Assembly (NCBI GenBank): GCA_027619655.1
Contig: JAQCHR010000260.1
Location: forward strand, 1-5,827
Origin: Pseudomonadota bacterium
GTDB taxonomy: Bacteria > Pseudomonadota > Alphaproteobacteria > UBA8366 > GCA-2717185
Length of the DNA: 5,827 nt
Direction of reading: 5' to 3'
Below, in pieces: positions 1 through 5,827 of this stretch. Position 1 is the first letter of the stretch, and each line of letters starts with the position of its first letter. Both the position numbers and the translations under genes were made by a program. The notes beneath the pieces were generated by a model. That model made no database searches, was not told where the DNA came from, and worked only from the letters and a program-made list of their open reading frames with translations.

Positions 1-1506
1 CGTTTCGTGCCCAAGAACTGGGAGAACACCTACTTCGAATGGATGCGCAACATTCAGCCCTGGTGCATTTCGCGCCAGTTGTGGTGGGGCCACCGCATCC
101 CGGCCTGGTATGGCCCCGATGGTGAATTCTTCGTCGCCATGGACGAGGCGGAAGCGCAGGCGGCGGCAAACGCGCATTACGGCAAGGCTGTCGAACTGAC
201 CCAGGACGAAGACGTTCTGGACACCTGGTTTTCGTCCGGATTGTGGCCGTTCTCGACCCTGGGCTGGCCGGAGGAGACGCCGGAACTGGCGCGCTATTAT
301 CCGACCGACGTGCTGGTCACCGGTTTCGATATCATCTTCTTCTGGGTCGCCCGGATGATGATGCTGGGTATCCATTTCATGAAGGCGCCACCCTTCCACA
401 CGGTCTATGTGCATGCGCTGGTGCGCGACGAGCAGGGCCAGAAGATGTCCAAGTCGAAGGGCAATGTCATCGACCCGCTGGAACTGATCGACCAGTTCGG
501 TGGCGATGCGCTGCGCTTTACCCTGGCGTCGCTGGCGGCGCCCGGTCGGGATATCAAGCTGTCGGAGCAACGGGTCGAAGGATCGCGGAACTTCGTGACC
601 AAACTGTGGAATGCGGCGCGGTTCTGCGAAATCAACGGCTGCGTGATGGCGCCGGGCTACGACCCGGCGGCCTGCAGGCAGACGCTGAACCGCTGGATGG
701 TCGGCGAGACCGCGCGTTGCGCGCGGGAGGTGTCGGATGCGCTTGCCGTGTACCGGTTCAACGATGCCGCTCAGATCCTGTATCAGTTCACCTGGGGTAC
801 GTTCTGCGACTGGTATGTGGAATTGTCCAAGCCGCTGGTGACCGGCGACGATGCGGCGGCGCAGGCGGAAACCCAGGCGACGACCGCCTGGGTGCTGGCG
901 CAGACATTGAAGATGCTGCACCCCTTCGTGCCCTTCGTGACCGAGGAGTTGTGGACCCGGTTCGGCGACAGCGAATTGCTGATCGATGAAACCTGGCCGG
1001 CGCTGGGTGACGAACTCGCCGATGCGGATGCGCGGGCGGAAATGGAATGGGTGATCGGGCTGATCACCGGTATCCGCTCGCTGCGGTCGGAAATGAACGT
1101 GCCGCCGGGCGCCAAGATTCCGGTGCGCCTGACGGACGCGAACGCCACCAGCCTCGTATGGCTGGAACGCCATAATGCACTGCTGACCCGGCTGGCACGT
1201 CTGGAAAGCGTTGTTCCCAGCAATGAAATTCCCAAGGGCGCGGTGCAACTGGTGCATGGTGAGGCCATCGCAGCGCTGCTGATTGCAGAGGTCATCGATA
1301 TCGCGCAGGAAAAGGCGCGGCTGGAGAAGGCCATCGCCAAAACCGAAGGCGAGGCGATGAAGCTGGAGAAGAAACTGGGCAACGCCCAGTTCATGGCCAA
1401 GGCGCCCGAGAGCGTCGTCGAGGAGCAACGCGAACGCCTTGCCGCCGAGCAGGCGACGCGGGCGAAGCTCGCCGGTGCGCTGGATCGCCTGTCGTCGGTC
1501 ATGTAA
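1..1506 (+). CDS. valS: Valyl-tRNA synthetase (class I), C-terminal part; 5' end lies outside the window
   Basis: This enzyme charges tRNA-Val with valine in the cytoplasm. The reading frame is already open at base 1 and ends with TAA at 1504-1506, giving about 501 residues of a protein usually near 900. The HIGH signature and most of the CP1 editing domain are therefore missing on the left. Visible ValS hallmarks are WCISRQLWWGHRIPAWY (about 61-111), DVLDTWFSSGLWP (about 211-249), the TGFDIIFFWVARM stretch (about 319-357), and the catalytic KMSKS loop at 442-456 followed by GNVIDP. The helical anticodon-binding domain follows (about 600-1130). A charged coiled-coil arm rich in Lys, Glu and Ala (about 1290-1500) is the typical ValS C-terminal tRNA-binding arm. 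The GTG at 7 is internal, not the true start. The frame is intact throughout. Recognition is by motif and order, and I consider it secure. Confidence 0.97.
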   Translation, partial: RFVPKNWENTYFEWMRNIQPWCISRQLWWGHRIPAWYGPDGEFFVAMDEAEAQAAANAHYGKAVELTQDEDVLDTWFSSGLWPFSTLGWPEETPELARYYPTDVLVTGFDIIFFWVARMMMLGIHFMKAPPFHTVYVHALVRDEQGQKMSKSKGNVIDPLELIDQFGGDALRFTLASLAAPGRDIKLSEQRVEGSRNFVTKLWNAARFCEINGCVMAPGYDPAACRQTLNRWMVGETARCAREVSDALAVYRFNDAAQILYQFTWGTFCDWYVELSKPLVTGDDAAAQAETQATTAWVLAQTLKMLHPFVPFVTEELWTRFGDSELLIDETWPALGDELADADARAEMEWVIGLITGIRSLRSEMNVPPGAKIPVRLTDANATSLVWLERHNALLTRLARLESVVPSNEIPKGAVQLVHGEAIAALLIAEVIDIAQEKARLEKAIAKTEGEAMKLEKKLGNAQFMAKAPESVVEEQRERLAAEQATRAKLAGALDRLSSVM

Positions 1507-1525
1507 CGCAGACAGGCTGGTTCGA

Positions 1526-1885
1526 ATGCACAGGCATCCACGACGGTATTTTCTGAAGTTGCTGGCCGGCATGACGGTGCTTGCCGCTACCCGGGGATCG
1601 TGGGCTGCGGAAGCGAAGCGCGTGGAAATCCGTTTCGCCGCTGGCAAGCCGGTCGGTGCCGATGTGATCAGGCTGACCCAGGGCGATACCGTCACGTTCG
1701 AGTGGCAATCCGATACCGCGATGGATCTGCACCTGCATGGTTACGATCTCGAGGTCAGGTTGCAGCCGGGCAAACCGGTAACGACGCCGTTCCAGGCCCA
1801 TGCCAGCGGTCGTTTTCCCCTGACCAGCCACGGCGCCGGGCACGGCCACGCGGCGCTGTTGTATATCGAAGTCCACCCGGACTGA
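1526..1885 (+). CDS. Small exported cupredoxin-like protein with Tat-type signal peptide
   Basis: The protein has 119 residues. The start chosen is ATG 1526, 19 nt after the valS stop, because it places a signal peptide at the N-terminus; the frame is open further upstream but only inside valS. Residues 5-11 read PRRYFLK, matching the RRxFLK twin-arginine pattern. A hydrophobic stretch follows, with a likely cleavage site near SWA/AEA (residues 26-30). The mature part of about 90 residues is beta-rich: VEIRFAAGKPVGADVIRLTQ, GDTVTFEW, HLHGYD (69-74), GRFPLTSHGAGHGH (95-108), LLYIEVHP. This looks like a single cupredoxin fold. Candidate metal ligands are H69, H71, H92, H102, H106, H108 and H117. 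There is no Cys, so a classical type-1 blue-copper site is not possible. The ribosome-binding site is weak. The gene lies 4 nt before the membrane-protein gene, suggesting joint function. Copper binding is inferred, not shown. Confidence 0.85.
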   Translation: MHRHPRRYFLKLLAGMTVLAATRGSWAAEAKRVEIRFAAGKPVGADVIRLTQGDTVTFEWQSDTAMDLHLHGYDLEVRLQPGKPVTTPFQAHASGRFPLTSHGAGHGHAALLYIEVHPD

Positions 1886-1889
1886 TCCC

Positions 1890-3335
1890 GTGAAGGCGCG
1901 TCGCCAGGGCCTTGAACTTGCCGCGTCGATCATTGCCATTGCCGCCGTTTTGATCCCGGACGCCGCGGCGGCGCATGCTTTCGGGCAGCGTTACGACCTC
2001 CCGGTCCCCCTGGGGCTTTACTTGATCGGAGCGGGCGCCACGGTTGCGCTTTCCTTCGCGGTAATGGCGCTGTTCCTGCGACGGCAGGACGAGAGGACCA
2101 TTTCGTCCGCCGAAGTCAGCTTGTCGGATATGGCAGCGGGCCGTTTGCTGTGCGGTCCGGTCGCCGTGGCCCTGCTGCGGGTCTTCTTCGTCGGCCTGTT
2201 CTTCCTGGTGGTCGCGGCCGGATTATTCGGGGTCGACAATCCGCAACGCAATATCGCCCCGGTGACGGTCTGGATCGTCGGCTGGATCGGCATTGCCTAT
2301 TGCTGCGCGCTATGCGGCGACCTTTGGTCGCTCGTCAATCCCTGGTCGACGATCTACAGCTGGGTTGCCCGGCGCAATGACGATGTGCGGGAATTTCCCG
2401 AATGGCTTGGCATGTGGCCGGCAGTTTTGCTGTTCTGGGCTTTCGCCTGGCTGGAACTGGTGTCTGAATCCGGTGAATCGCCGCACCAACTCGCTCTCCT
2501 GATCATTATGTATTCCGTTGTGACATGGGGCGGCATGGCATTGTTCGGCGCCCGGGCATGGCTGAACCACGGCGAGGCGTTTTCGGCGATTTTCGCACTG
2601 TTCGGACGCTTTGCGCCGCTGGGTCGGAGGGGGCAGGGCGGGTTGGCCTTGCGTCCACCCGCCGTCGCGCTGCTGACGGAAACGCCGGTATCCCTTTCCT
2701 ATACCGTATTCGTGCTGCTGATCCTGTCCACCGTCACTTTCGACGGTTTTTTGGAGACGCCAGCATGGGCCGAACTGCTGCAGGGCCTGCTGGCGGGGCC
2801 TGTAGCACAGCCGCTGACGGAATTCGGACTGAACCCGCTGAAATCGTTCAAGACCCTGGCCATGCTGGTGTTCCTGCTGGGCTTTGTTACCGTCTATCTT
2901 ATGTGCTGCCGGTTGATGGCCCTGGCGGAGCAGGAGATACCGGTGTCACGCTTGGTCGGCAGCTTCGTGCTGCCGCTGGTGCCGATCGCCATCGCTTATC
3001 ACCTTGCGCATTACCTGTCCTATTTACTGATTTCCGGACAGGCGATCATTCCGCTGGCATCGGACCCCTTCGGTTTCGGCTGGGATCTATTCGGCAGCGC
3101 CGGTTACAAAACCGATATTGGCATTATCGGCGCCCGCGCCGTCTGGTATCTCTCTGTGGCCTCCATCGTTATCGGCCATCTGATTGCCGTGTATCTATCG
3201 CACCGGATGGCGATGCGCGTGTTTTCGACCGCGCCTGCGGCCCTGCGCAGTCAGGCGCCGATGCTGGCGCTGATGGTCGGCTATACGATGGTCAGCCTGT
3301 GGATTCTGTCACAGCCGGTCGTTTCCGCGGGATAG
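1890..3335 (+). CDS. Polytopic inner-membrane protein of unknown function, partner of the cupredoxin-like protein
   Basis: The protein has 481 residues and starts with GTG at 1890, 4 nt after the preceding stop. No Shine-Dalgarno sequence is visible, so translational coupling is likely. The N-terminus (residues 9-30) is a signal-like hydrophobic helix ending AAAAHA, followed by FGQRYDLPVPLGLYL. About ten further hydrophobic segments lie near residues 41-63, 92-113, 123-143, 174-191, 200-220, 267-283, 320-340, 355-378, 412-436 and 455-475. Loops carry motif-like stretches: DLWSLVNPWSTIYSW (144-158), LNHGEAFSAIFALFGRFAP (225-243), TFDGFLETPAW (283-293), AYHLAHYLSYLL (369-380) and DPFGFGWDLFG (392-402). 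The His, Asp and aromatic residues there could form a metal or cofactor site. I recognise it as an uncharacterised membrane family. From uncertain memory, some relatives carry the database label 'fenitrothion hydrolase'; I would not transfer that name. Pairing with a His-rich exported protein suggests a role in metal handling or periplasmic redox, as inference only. Confidence 0.9.
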   Translation: MKARRQGLELAASIIAIAAVLIPDAAAAHAFGQRYDLPVPLGLYLIGAGATVALSFAVMALFLRRQDERTISSAEVSLSDMAAGRLLCGPVAVALLRVFFVGLFFLVVAAGLFGVDNPQRNIAPVTVWIVGWIGIAYCCALCGDLWSLVNPWSTIYSWVARRNDDVREFPEWLGMWPAVLLFWAFAWLELVSESGESPHQLALLIIMYSVVTWGGMALFGARAWLNHGEAFSAIFALFGRFAPLGRRGQGGLALRPPAVALLTETPVSLSYTVFVLLILSTVTFDGFLETPAWAELLQGLLAGPVAQPLTEFGLNPLKSFKTLAMLVFLLGFVTVYLMCCRLMALAEQEIPVSRLVGSFVLPLVPIAIAYHLAHYLSYLLISGQAIIPLASDPFGFGWDLFGSAGYKTDIGIIGARAVWYLSVASIVIGHLIAVYLSHRMAMRVFSTAPAALRSQAPMLALMVGYTMVSLWILSQPVVSAG

Positions 3336-3363
3336 ATCGCAGGGGAGTCAGTGGCAGACTGGC

Positions 3364-4587
3364 CTATTGTGCGGAGAATTCCTCGACGATCAGCCGCGGT
3401 CTGGGAACGGAATCGTTCTGGCCCTGTTCAGTCCCGTTGAGATACACGGTACCGCCCGCGCCGATACCGACGCGAATATCGAGGCCCAGCCGGGGGATCC
3501 CGGCAATGTCGAATTCATGGACGATTCTGGCCGTTGCCTGCGTTTGGCTATGGCCAATTGGCAGGCGCTGGTATGCGACCGCGCGGGAACTGCCGATATA
3601 GAAAATGCCGACAACGAGTTCGGCGCTGCTGTTTGCGTATGCCGGTATGTCGACGGTGATCCGGTACCGGCTGTCCCGCGCCGCGGGGACAATTTCACGG
3701 CCCATGATACTCGCGGTTTCGGCTAGGGAGGGGGCGCCATCGGGTGCAACGCGGTTGCCGAGACCCACATAGGATACGTAATCCGATTCCGTTCGGTTGA
3801 CCGGGCTGCCTGAAATCTCCCCGGCAATCGCCGTGGGCGTGGGTTCCGACGGCGTGGGTGGCAGGGCCGTTGGGGCGGCTACTGGCACGGGGGCGGCTGC
3901 AACTGTTGGCGCTGGAGCCGGTTGCGACGGCGTGCCGGAGACGCCGCCGGTGCCGGCGGCTGAAATGAGGTGGGCCGGCTTGCCGTTCTCGCAGCGCAGG
4001 GTGACCTGCGATTTACCGGTCTCGTTGCTGTCCACATAGACCCTGTCGACAAGCTTCGATTCCAGACACATCCAGGTTGCCGAAAAATCCTTGACGCAGC
4101 CCCCGGCCGGATCCCCGCCGACAAGGGCATTGACTGACCTGAACGTACATTCCTGCTCTCCGGTGCAGGCGTCGGAAACGCCGCGTGTCGCATTGCCGTC
4201 CCGGGCAATATTGATGGCGGGCGGCGGTAGCGGGACACCCTTGCAGTTGCCGCCAAAGGTCGCCTCGGCGATATAGATCCCCGTTTTGGGCGCGAGCGTT
4301 GCGATAATCCCGTCCGCAAACAGTTCGTAGCCATTGGAATTGTGATGCGGCATATCTTTCGTCACCGGAAAGAAAAGATCGTGGTCGCCACTGGCCTTGA
4401 GCGCCCCGTCGACATCAATGAAAGGTAATCCGGCCGCCCGGGCCGCCGCCATGACCCCGTCGATATGCGGCGGCAATATACCAAGGCGATAATACGCCGC
4501 GCCCCAGATCGGCGCAAAATACAGCGTGCCGCCCCAGGCCTCCACGTCGCGCTTTGCCGTGTTCAGGATCAGTCCGATGATCTTCAC
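3364..4587 (-). CDS. C-terminal fragment of the broken SGNH hydrolase (block V, lectin-like domain, linker, beta-rich domain)
   Basis: This is 407 residues if begun at GTG 4585-4587. The same frame is open upstream to 4821, and it keeps family-like sequence at least from about 4730 (PLIDAHGTHAAAYAEDG). No ribosome-binding site precedes the GTG, so I read it as a gene remnant rather than an independent gene. Residues 1-95 are the end of the SGNH domain, with PFIDVDGAL and DMPHHNSNGYELFADG (block V; D78 and H81). Residues 104-174 are Cys-rich (C115, C141, C147, C164, C174), with IYIAEATFGGNC, DACTGEQECTF, GGDP and GCVKDF..TWMC. This pattern resembles SUEL/rhamnose-binding lectin domains. A Pro/Ala/Thr-rich linker (about 208-262) joins a final beta-rich domain (about 265-407) containing SRYRITVDIPAY, AELVVGIFYIG and GGTVYLNGTEQ. 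That last domain looks like a jelly-roll carbohydrate-binding module, but this is a guess. Confidence 0.65.
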   Translation of the reverse strand: MKIIGLILNTAKRDVEAWGGTLYFAPIWGAAYYRLGILPPHIDGVMAAARAAGLPFIDVDGALKASGDHDLFFPVTKDMPHHNSNGYELFADGIIATLAPKTGIYIAEATFGGNCKGVPLPPPAINIARDGNATRGVSDACTGEQECTFRSVNALVGGDPAGGCVKDFSATWMCLESKLVDRVYVDSNETGKSQVTLRCENGKPAHLISAAGTGGVSGTPSQPAPAPTVAAAPVPVAAPTALPPTPSEPTPTAIAGEISGSPVNRTESDYVSYVGLGNRVAPDGAPSLAETASIMGREIVPAARDSRYRITVDIPAYANSSAELVVGIFYIGSSRAVAYQRLPIGHSQTQATARIVHEFDIAGIPRLGLDIRVGIGAGGTVYLNGTEQGQNDSVPRPRLIVEEFSAQ

Positions 4588-4720
4588 GACATCGCCGGAG
4601 TCCTTGACCGACGCGATATCGGGTATTTTGTGCCCGGAAATCGCCCGCAGTCGTTGCAGGACGTCGGCGGCTTCCTGCTGGCCGTCCTCTGCATAGGCGG
4701 CGGCATGCGTGCCATGAGCG

Positions 4721-4745
4721 TCAATCAGCGGCCCGCCAGTGGCCC
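4721..4745 (-). other. Frameshift zone (+1) within the SGNH gene
   Basis: The first frame reads IWNDPGHWRAAD and meets TGA at 4721-4723. The neighbouring frame continues with coherent sequence, PLIDAHGTHAAAYAEDG. Removing one G from the GGG run on the minus strand (plus-strand CCC at 4732-4734) gives the smooth join GHWRPLIDAHGTH. The exact position of the extra base is inferred. Confidence 0.7.
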
Positions 4746-4897
4746 GGGTCGTTCCATATGGTCTTCCAGATGCTGTCGATCTCGCCCTGGCGCTGGACCA
4801 GCCCCTGCGAATAGTCGCTTTCTAAATAGCGCATCAGAATCCGGCTGCGAATTTCATGGTCGCGCAAGTCCACGAGGTCATTTCCCACAGTGTAGAA

Positions 4898-4900
4898 CTA
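4898..4900 (-). other. Premature in-frame TAG stop within the SGNH domain
   Basis: On the minus strand the codons run AAA ACC GTC GTC TAG TTC TAC ACT GTG GGA AAT GAC. The frame after the stop keeps SGNH-like sequence for about 58 codons (FYTVGNDLVDLRDHEI and onward), including the block III GND. Related enzymes commonly have Trp at this strand (WFY), and TGG to TAG is a single change. Confidence 0.85.
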
Positions 4901-5698
4901 GACGACGGTTTTCGGTTTCAGCGCCCTGCCGTATTCCCGCAGGGCCGCGAGGTTGAAAAGCGGGCCGTTGCCGCCGACGCCGACGGAGATTCCGGCGTAG
5001 CCCTTGCGCCGCAAATGCCCCGCTATGCTCTGCTCCTGGTGAACGCACTGGCCATAGATGAATGAGTCGCCCACCAGCATGATGCGGTCGCCGGTCATGG
5101 CGTAAACCGTGTCATCATTGTTGAAACCGTAACGGTCGCTGCGCAGGACGGGAAACTGCTGCTGGTCGCCTTCGCTGCAATTGGCGGTCGTGACATTCGC
5201 AATACCGCTTAGCGGCAGCAACGGAATCGTTCCATTGTCCGCGAGTTCGATTTGAGAGCGCAGGGAGGGGCTGCGATAGGCTTCGATACCGGCTTGCCGC
5301 AAGGACACAAGGACTTCGTCGACCGACCGGTTGTCCGCTGCGCGTTCGATCCGGATTTCCGGACCGGCCGTGTTCCCGGGCTGTTGCAGCAGCGCCACGG
5401 ACTGGCGAATGACCGCTTCCGGACTGACGCCGGCAAGGGGTAAGAGCAGACCGCCCAGTAGTCCGGCAACTGCCAGGGCAATTGTGGACAAGGCAAGATT
5501 CCGCTGCAGTTGTTGCGGCAGGGCAACGACAATCGCAGCTAGCACGGCGACGGCGATCGCGACAGAAGTATAGACTGTTTCGAAATAATTGATCCGCGGG
5601 ATATTGACCAGACGATATATCGCATAAGCGCCAAAACATGCGGACAGGACAAGGAAGAGCACGCTTTCCGGGCGACGAAAACGGCGGAATTCACTCAT
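4898..5698 (-). CDS. N-terminal fragment of the broken SGNH hydrolase (three membrane helices, blocks I-II)
   Basis: This is 266 residues as read, starting at ATG 5696-5698 with AAAGG (5708-5712) 9 nt upstream. After a basic start (MSEFRRFRRPE) there are hydrophobic helices at about 14-31, 40-60 and 68-90. A soluble region of about 110 residues follows, then DRIMLVGDSFIYGQ (204-217), which contains the SGNH nucleophile Ser212. GVGGNGP (240-246) follows as the block II region. Translation would end at KPKTVV followed by TAG, exactly where related proteins continue with WFY..GND. A TGG to TAG change (Trp to stop) is the simplest explanation. A protein ending here would lack the block III Asn and the catalytic Asp/His, so it would be inactive as an esterase. 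It could still be made and sit in the membrane. Confidence 0.75.
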   Translation of the reverse strand: MSEFRRFRRPESVLFLVLSACFGAYAIYRLVNIPRINYFETVYTSVAIAVAVLAAIVVALPQQLQRNLALSTIALAVAGLLGGLLLPLAGVSPEAVIRQSVALLQQPGNTAGPEIRIERAADNRSVDEVLVSLRQAGIEAYRSPSLRSQIELADNGTIPLLPLSGIANVTTANCSEGDQQQFPVLRSDRYGFNNDDTVYAMTGDRIMLVGDSFIYGQCVHQEQSIAGHLRRKGYAGISVGVGGNGPLFNLAALREYGRALKPKTVV

Positions 5699-5827
5699 GT
5701 CTGGTGACCTTTACATTCAGCGCGAGGGGCCTTAAGGCGGACCCGACGGAAACTATCCGGCGCAATCTGATACACAATCGCACGGCAGGGATTCCCGGAA
5801 CGGCGGAATGACCGGCTGTGCAGCTGC
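5695..5827 (-). CDS. Possible C-terminal tail of an upstream gene, overlapping the SGNH start by ATGA
   Basis: A minus-strand frame is open from the window edge to a TGA at 5695-5697, giving 43 visible codons ending APRAECKGHQT. The TGA overlaps the ATG of the SGNH gene in the sequence ATGA, which is typical of translationally coupled genes. The visible residues are Arg-rich, and I recognise no family in them. The share of G or C at third codon positions is only moderate, and open frames of this length are common by chance in GC-rich DNA. It may be coding, or the stretch may simply be the 5' leader of the SGNH gene. Confidence 0.3.
   Translation of the reverse strand, partial: QLHSRSFRRSGNPCRAIVYQIAPDSFRRVRLKAPRAECKGHQT
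5708..5712 (-). promoter_or_regulatory. Ribosome-binding site of the SGNH hydrolase gene
   Basis: AAAGG on the minus strand lies 9 nt before ATG 5696-5698. It supports this start for the membrane-anchored N-terminus. Confidence 0.5.

Larger units (their letters stand above)
3364..5698 (-). pseudogene. Membrane-anchored SGNH/GDSL hydrolase with C-terminal lectin-like domain, interrupted by a premature TAG and a frameshift
   Basis: One ancestral gene runs from ATG 5696-5698 to TAG 3364-3366. Its reading frame is broken at 4898-4900 (TAG) and again near 4721-4745 (+1 shift). The span of 2335 nt minus one base is exactly 778 codons including the stop, consistent with a single inserted base. The repaired protein would have, in order, three membrane helices (about residues 14-90), a periplasmic SGNH domain, a Cys-rich lectin-like domain, a Pro/Ala-rich linker and a beta-rich C-terminal domain. 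SGNH landmarks are split across the pieces. Block I GDSFIYG with Ser at 5063-5065 and the block II glycine region GGNGP are in the first piece. Block III GND (about 4877-4885) lies just after the TAG. Block V DMPH (Asp 4354-4356, His 4345-4347) is in the last piece. All catalytic motifs survive in the DNA, so decay is recent or the breaks are sequence errors. The likely ancestral role is hydrolysis or transfer of acyl groups on surface polysaccharide. Confidence 0.8.

Noticed and set aside
243..989. Plus-strand open frame of 248 codons inside valS
   Set aside because: It is out of frame with the KMSKS-bearing valS frame and has low-complexity Gly/Arg/Ala composition.
783..1541. Long minus-strand open frame (252 codons) opposite valS
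   Set aside because: It lies wholly antisense to clearly conserved valS sequence and its product is Ser/Ala/Arg-rich with no recognisable motif. This is a shadow frame of GC-rich coding DNA.
3336..3363. Possible bidirectional terminator between the convergent genes
   Set aside because: Only a 4-bp stem (CAGT with ACTG, near 3349-3361) with no T run was found. This is too weak to call.
2525..3601. Plus-strand open frame of 358 codons
   Set aside because: It overlaps the membrane-protein gene in another frame, then runs antisense into the SGNH gene. Its product is Arg/Gly/Ala-rich and without domains.
3802..3966. Pro/Ala-rich segment as a tandem repeat
   Set aside because: The codons and residue order vary without a repeating unit. 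It reads as an ordinary interdomain linker.
4898..4900. TAG decoded as an amino acid (pyrrolysine or suppressor readthrough)
   Set aside because: The expected residue is a conserved Trp, no special downstream structure is evident, and the gene also carries a frameshift. Mutation or sequence error is simpler.
4465..4956. Plus-strand open frame of 163 codons across the SGNH break region
   Set aside because: It is antisense to SGNH-like sequence on the minus strand, has no ribosome-binding site or recognisable motif, and is best seen as a shadow frame.
5699..5827. Sigma-70 promoter upstream of the SGNH gene
   Set aside because: No pair of -35 and -10 boxes with proper spacing stands out, and the open frame with ATGA overlap offers another explanation of this stretch.

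Overview
The window is GC-rich and densely packed with genes, and looks like a proteobacterial chromosome. The C-terminal half of valyl-tRNA synthetase (for example its EMNVPPGAKIPV segment and its tail) resembles alphaproteobacterial ValS, perhaps Rhodospirillales-like. That lineage call comes from recalled family patterns, not from a search.

Plus strand, 1-3335: the 3' part of valS (5' end outside the window) is followed after 19 nt by a small exported cupredoxin-like protein with a twin-arginine-type signal. Four nt later a GTG start opens a 481-residue polytopic inner-membrane protein of unknown function. The tight spacing suggests these three are read on one transcript. The last two probably form a functional pair: a periplasmic, His-rich, possibly copper-binding protein with a membrane partner. 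I cannot assign a precise function to the membrane protein.

Minus strand, 5698-3364: one large gene for a membrane-anchored SGNH/GDSL-type hydrolase, converging on the plus-strand operon with 28 nt between stop codons. It is broken twice. An in-frame TAG at 4898-4900 sits just before the conserved GND of block III, and a +1 frameshift lies near 4721-4745. Removing one base and reading through the TAG restores a single frame of 777 residues. That protein would have three N-terminal membrane segments, a complete set of SGNH motifs, a Cys-rich domain resembling SUEL/rhamnose-binding lectin domains, a Pro/Ala-rich linker and a C-terminal beta-rich domain. It is therefore either a young pseudogene or a gene damaged by sequence errors. 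The architecture suggests a cell-surface carbohydrate esterase or O-acyl-modifying enzyme with glycan-binding modules.

Right edge, 5699-5827: a minus-strand reading frame is open from the window end and stops with a TGA that overlaps the SGNH start (ATGA). It may be the tail of a coupled upstream gene. No RNA genes, CRISPR arrays, insertion sequences or convincing terminators were seen.
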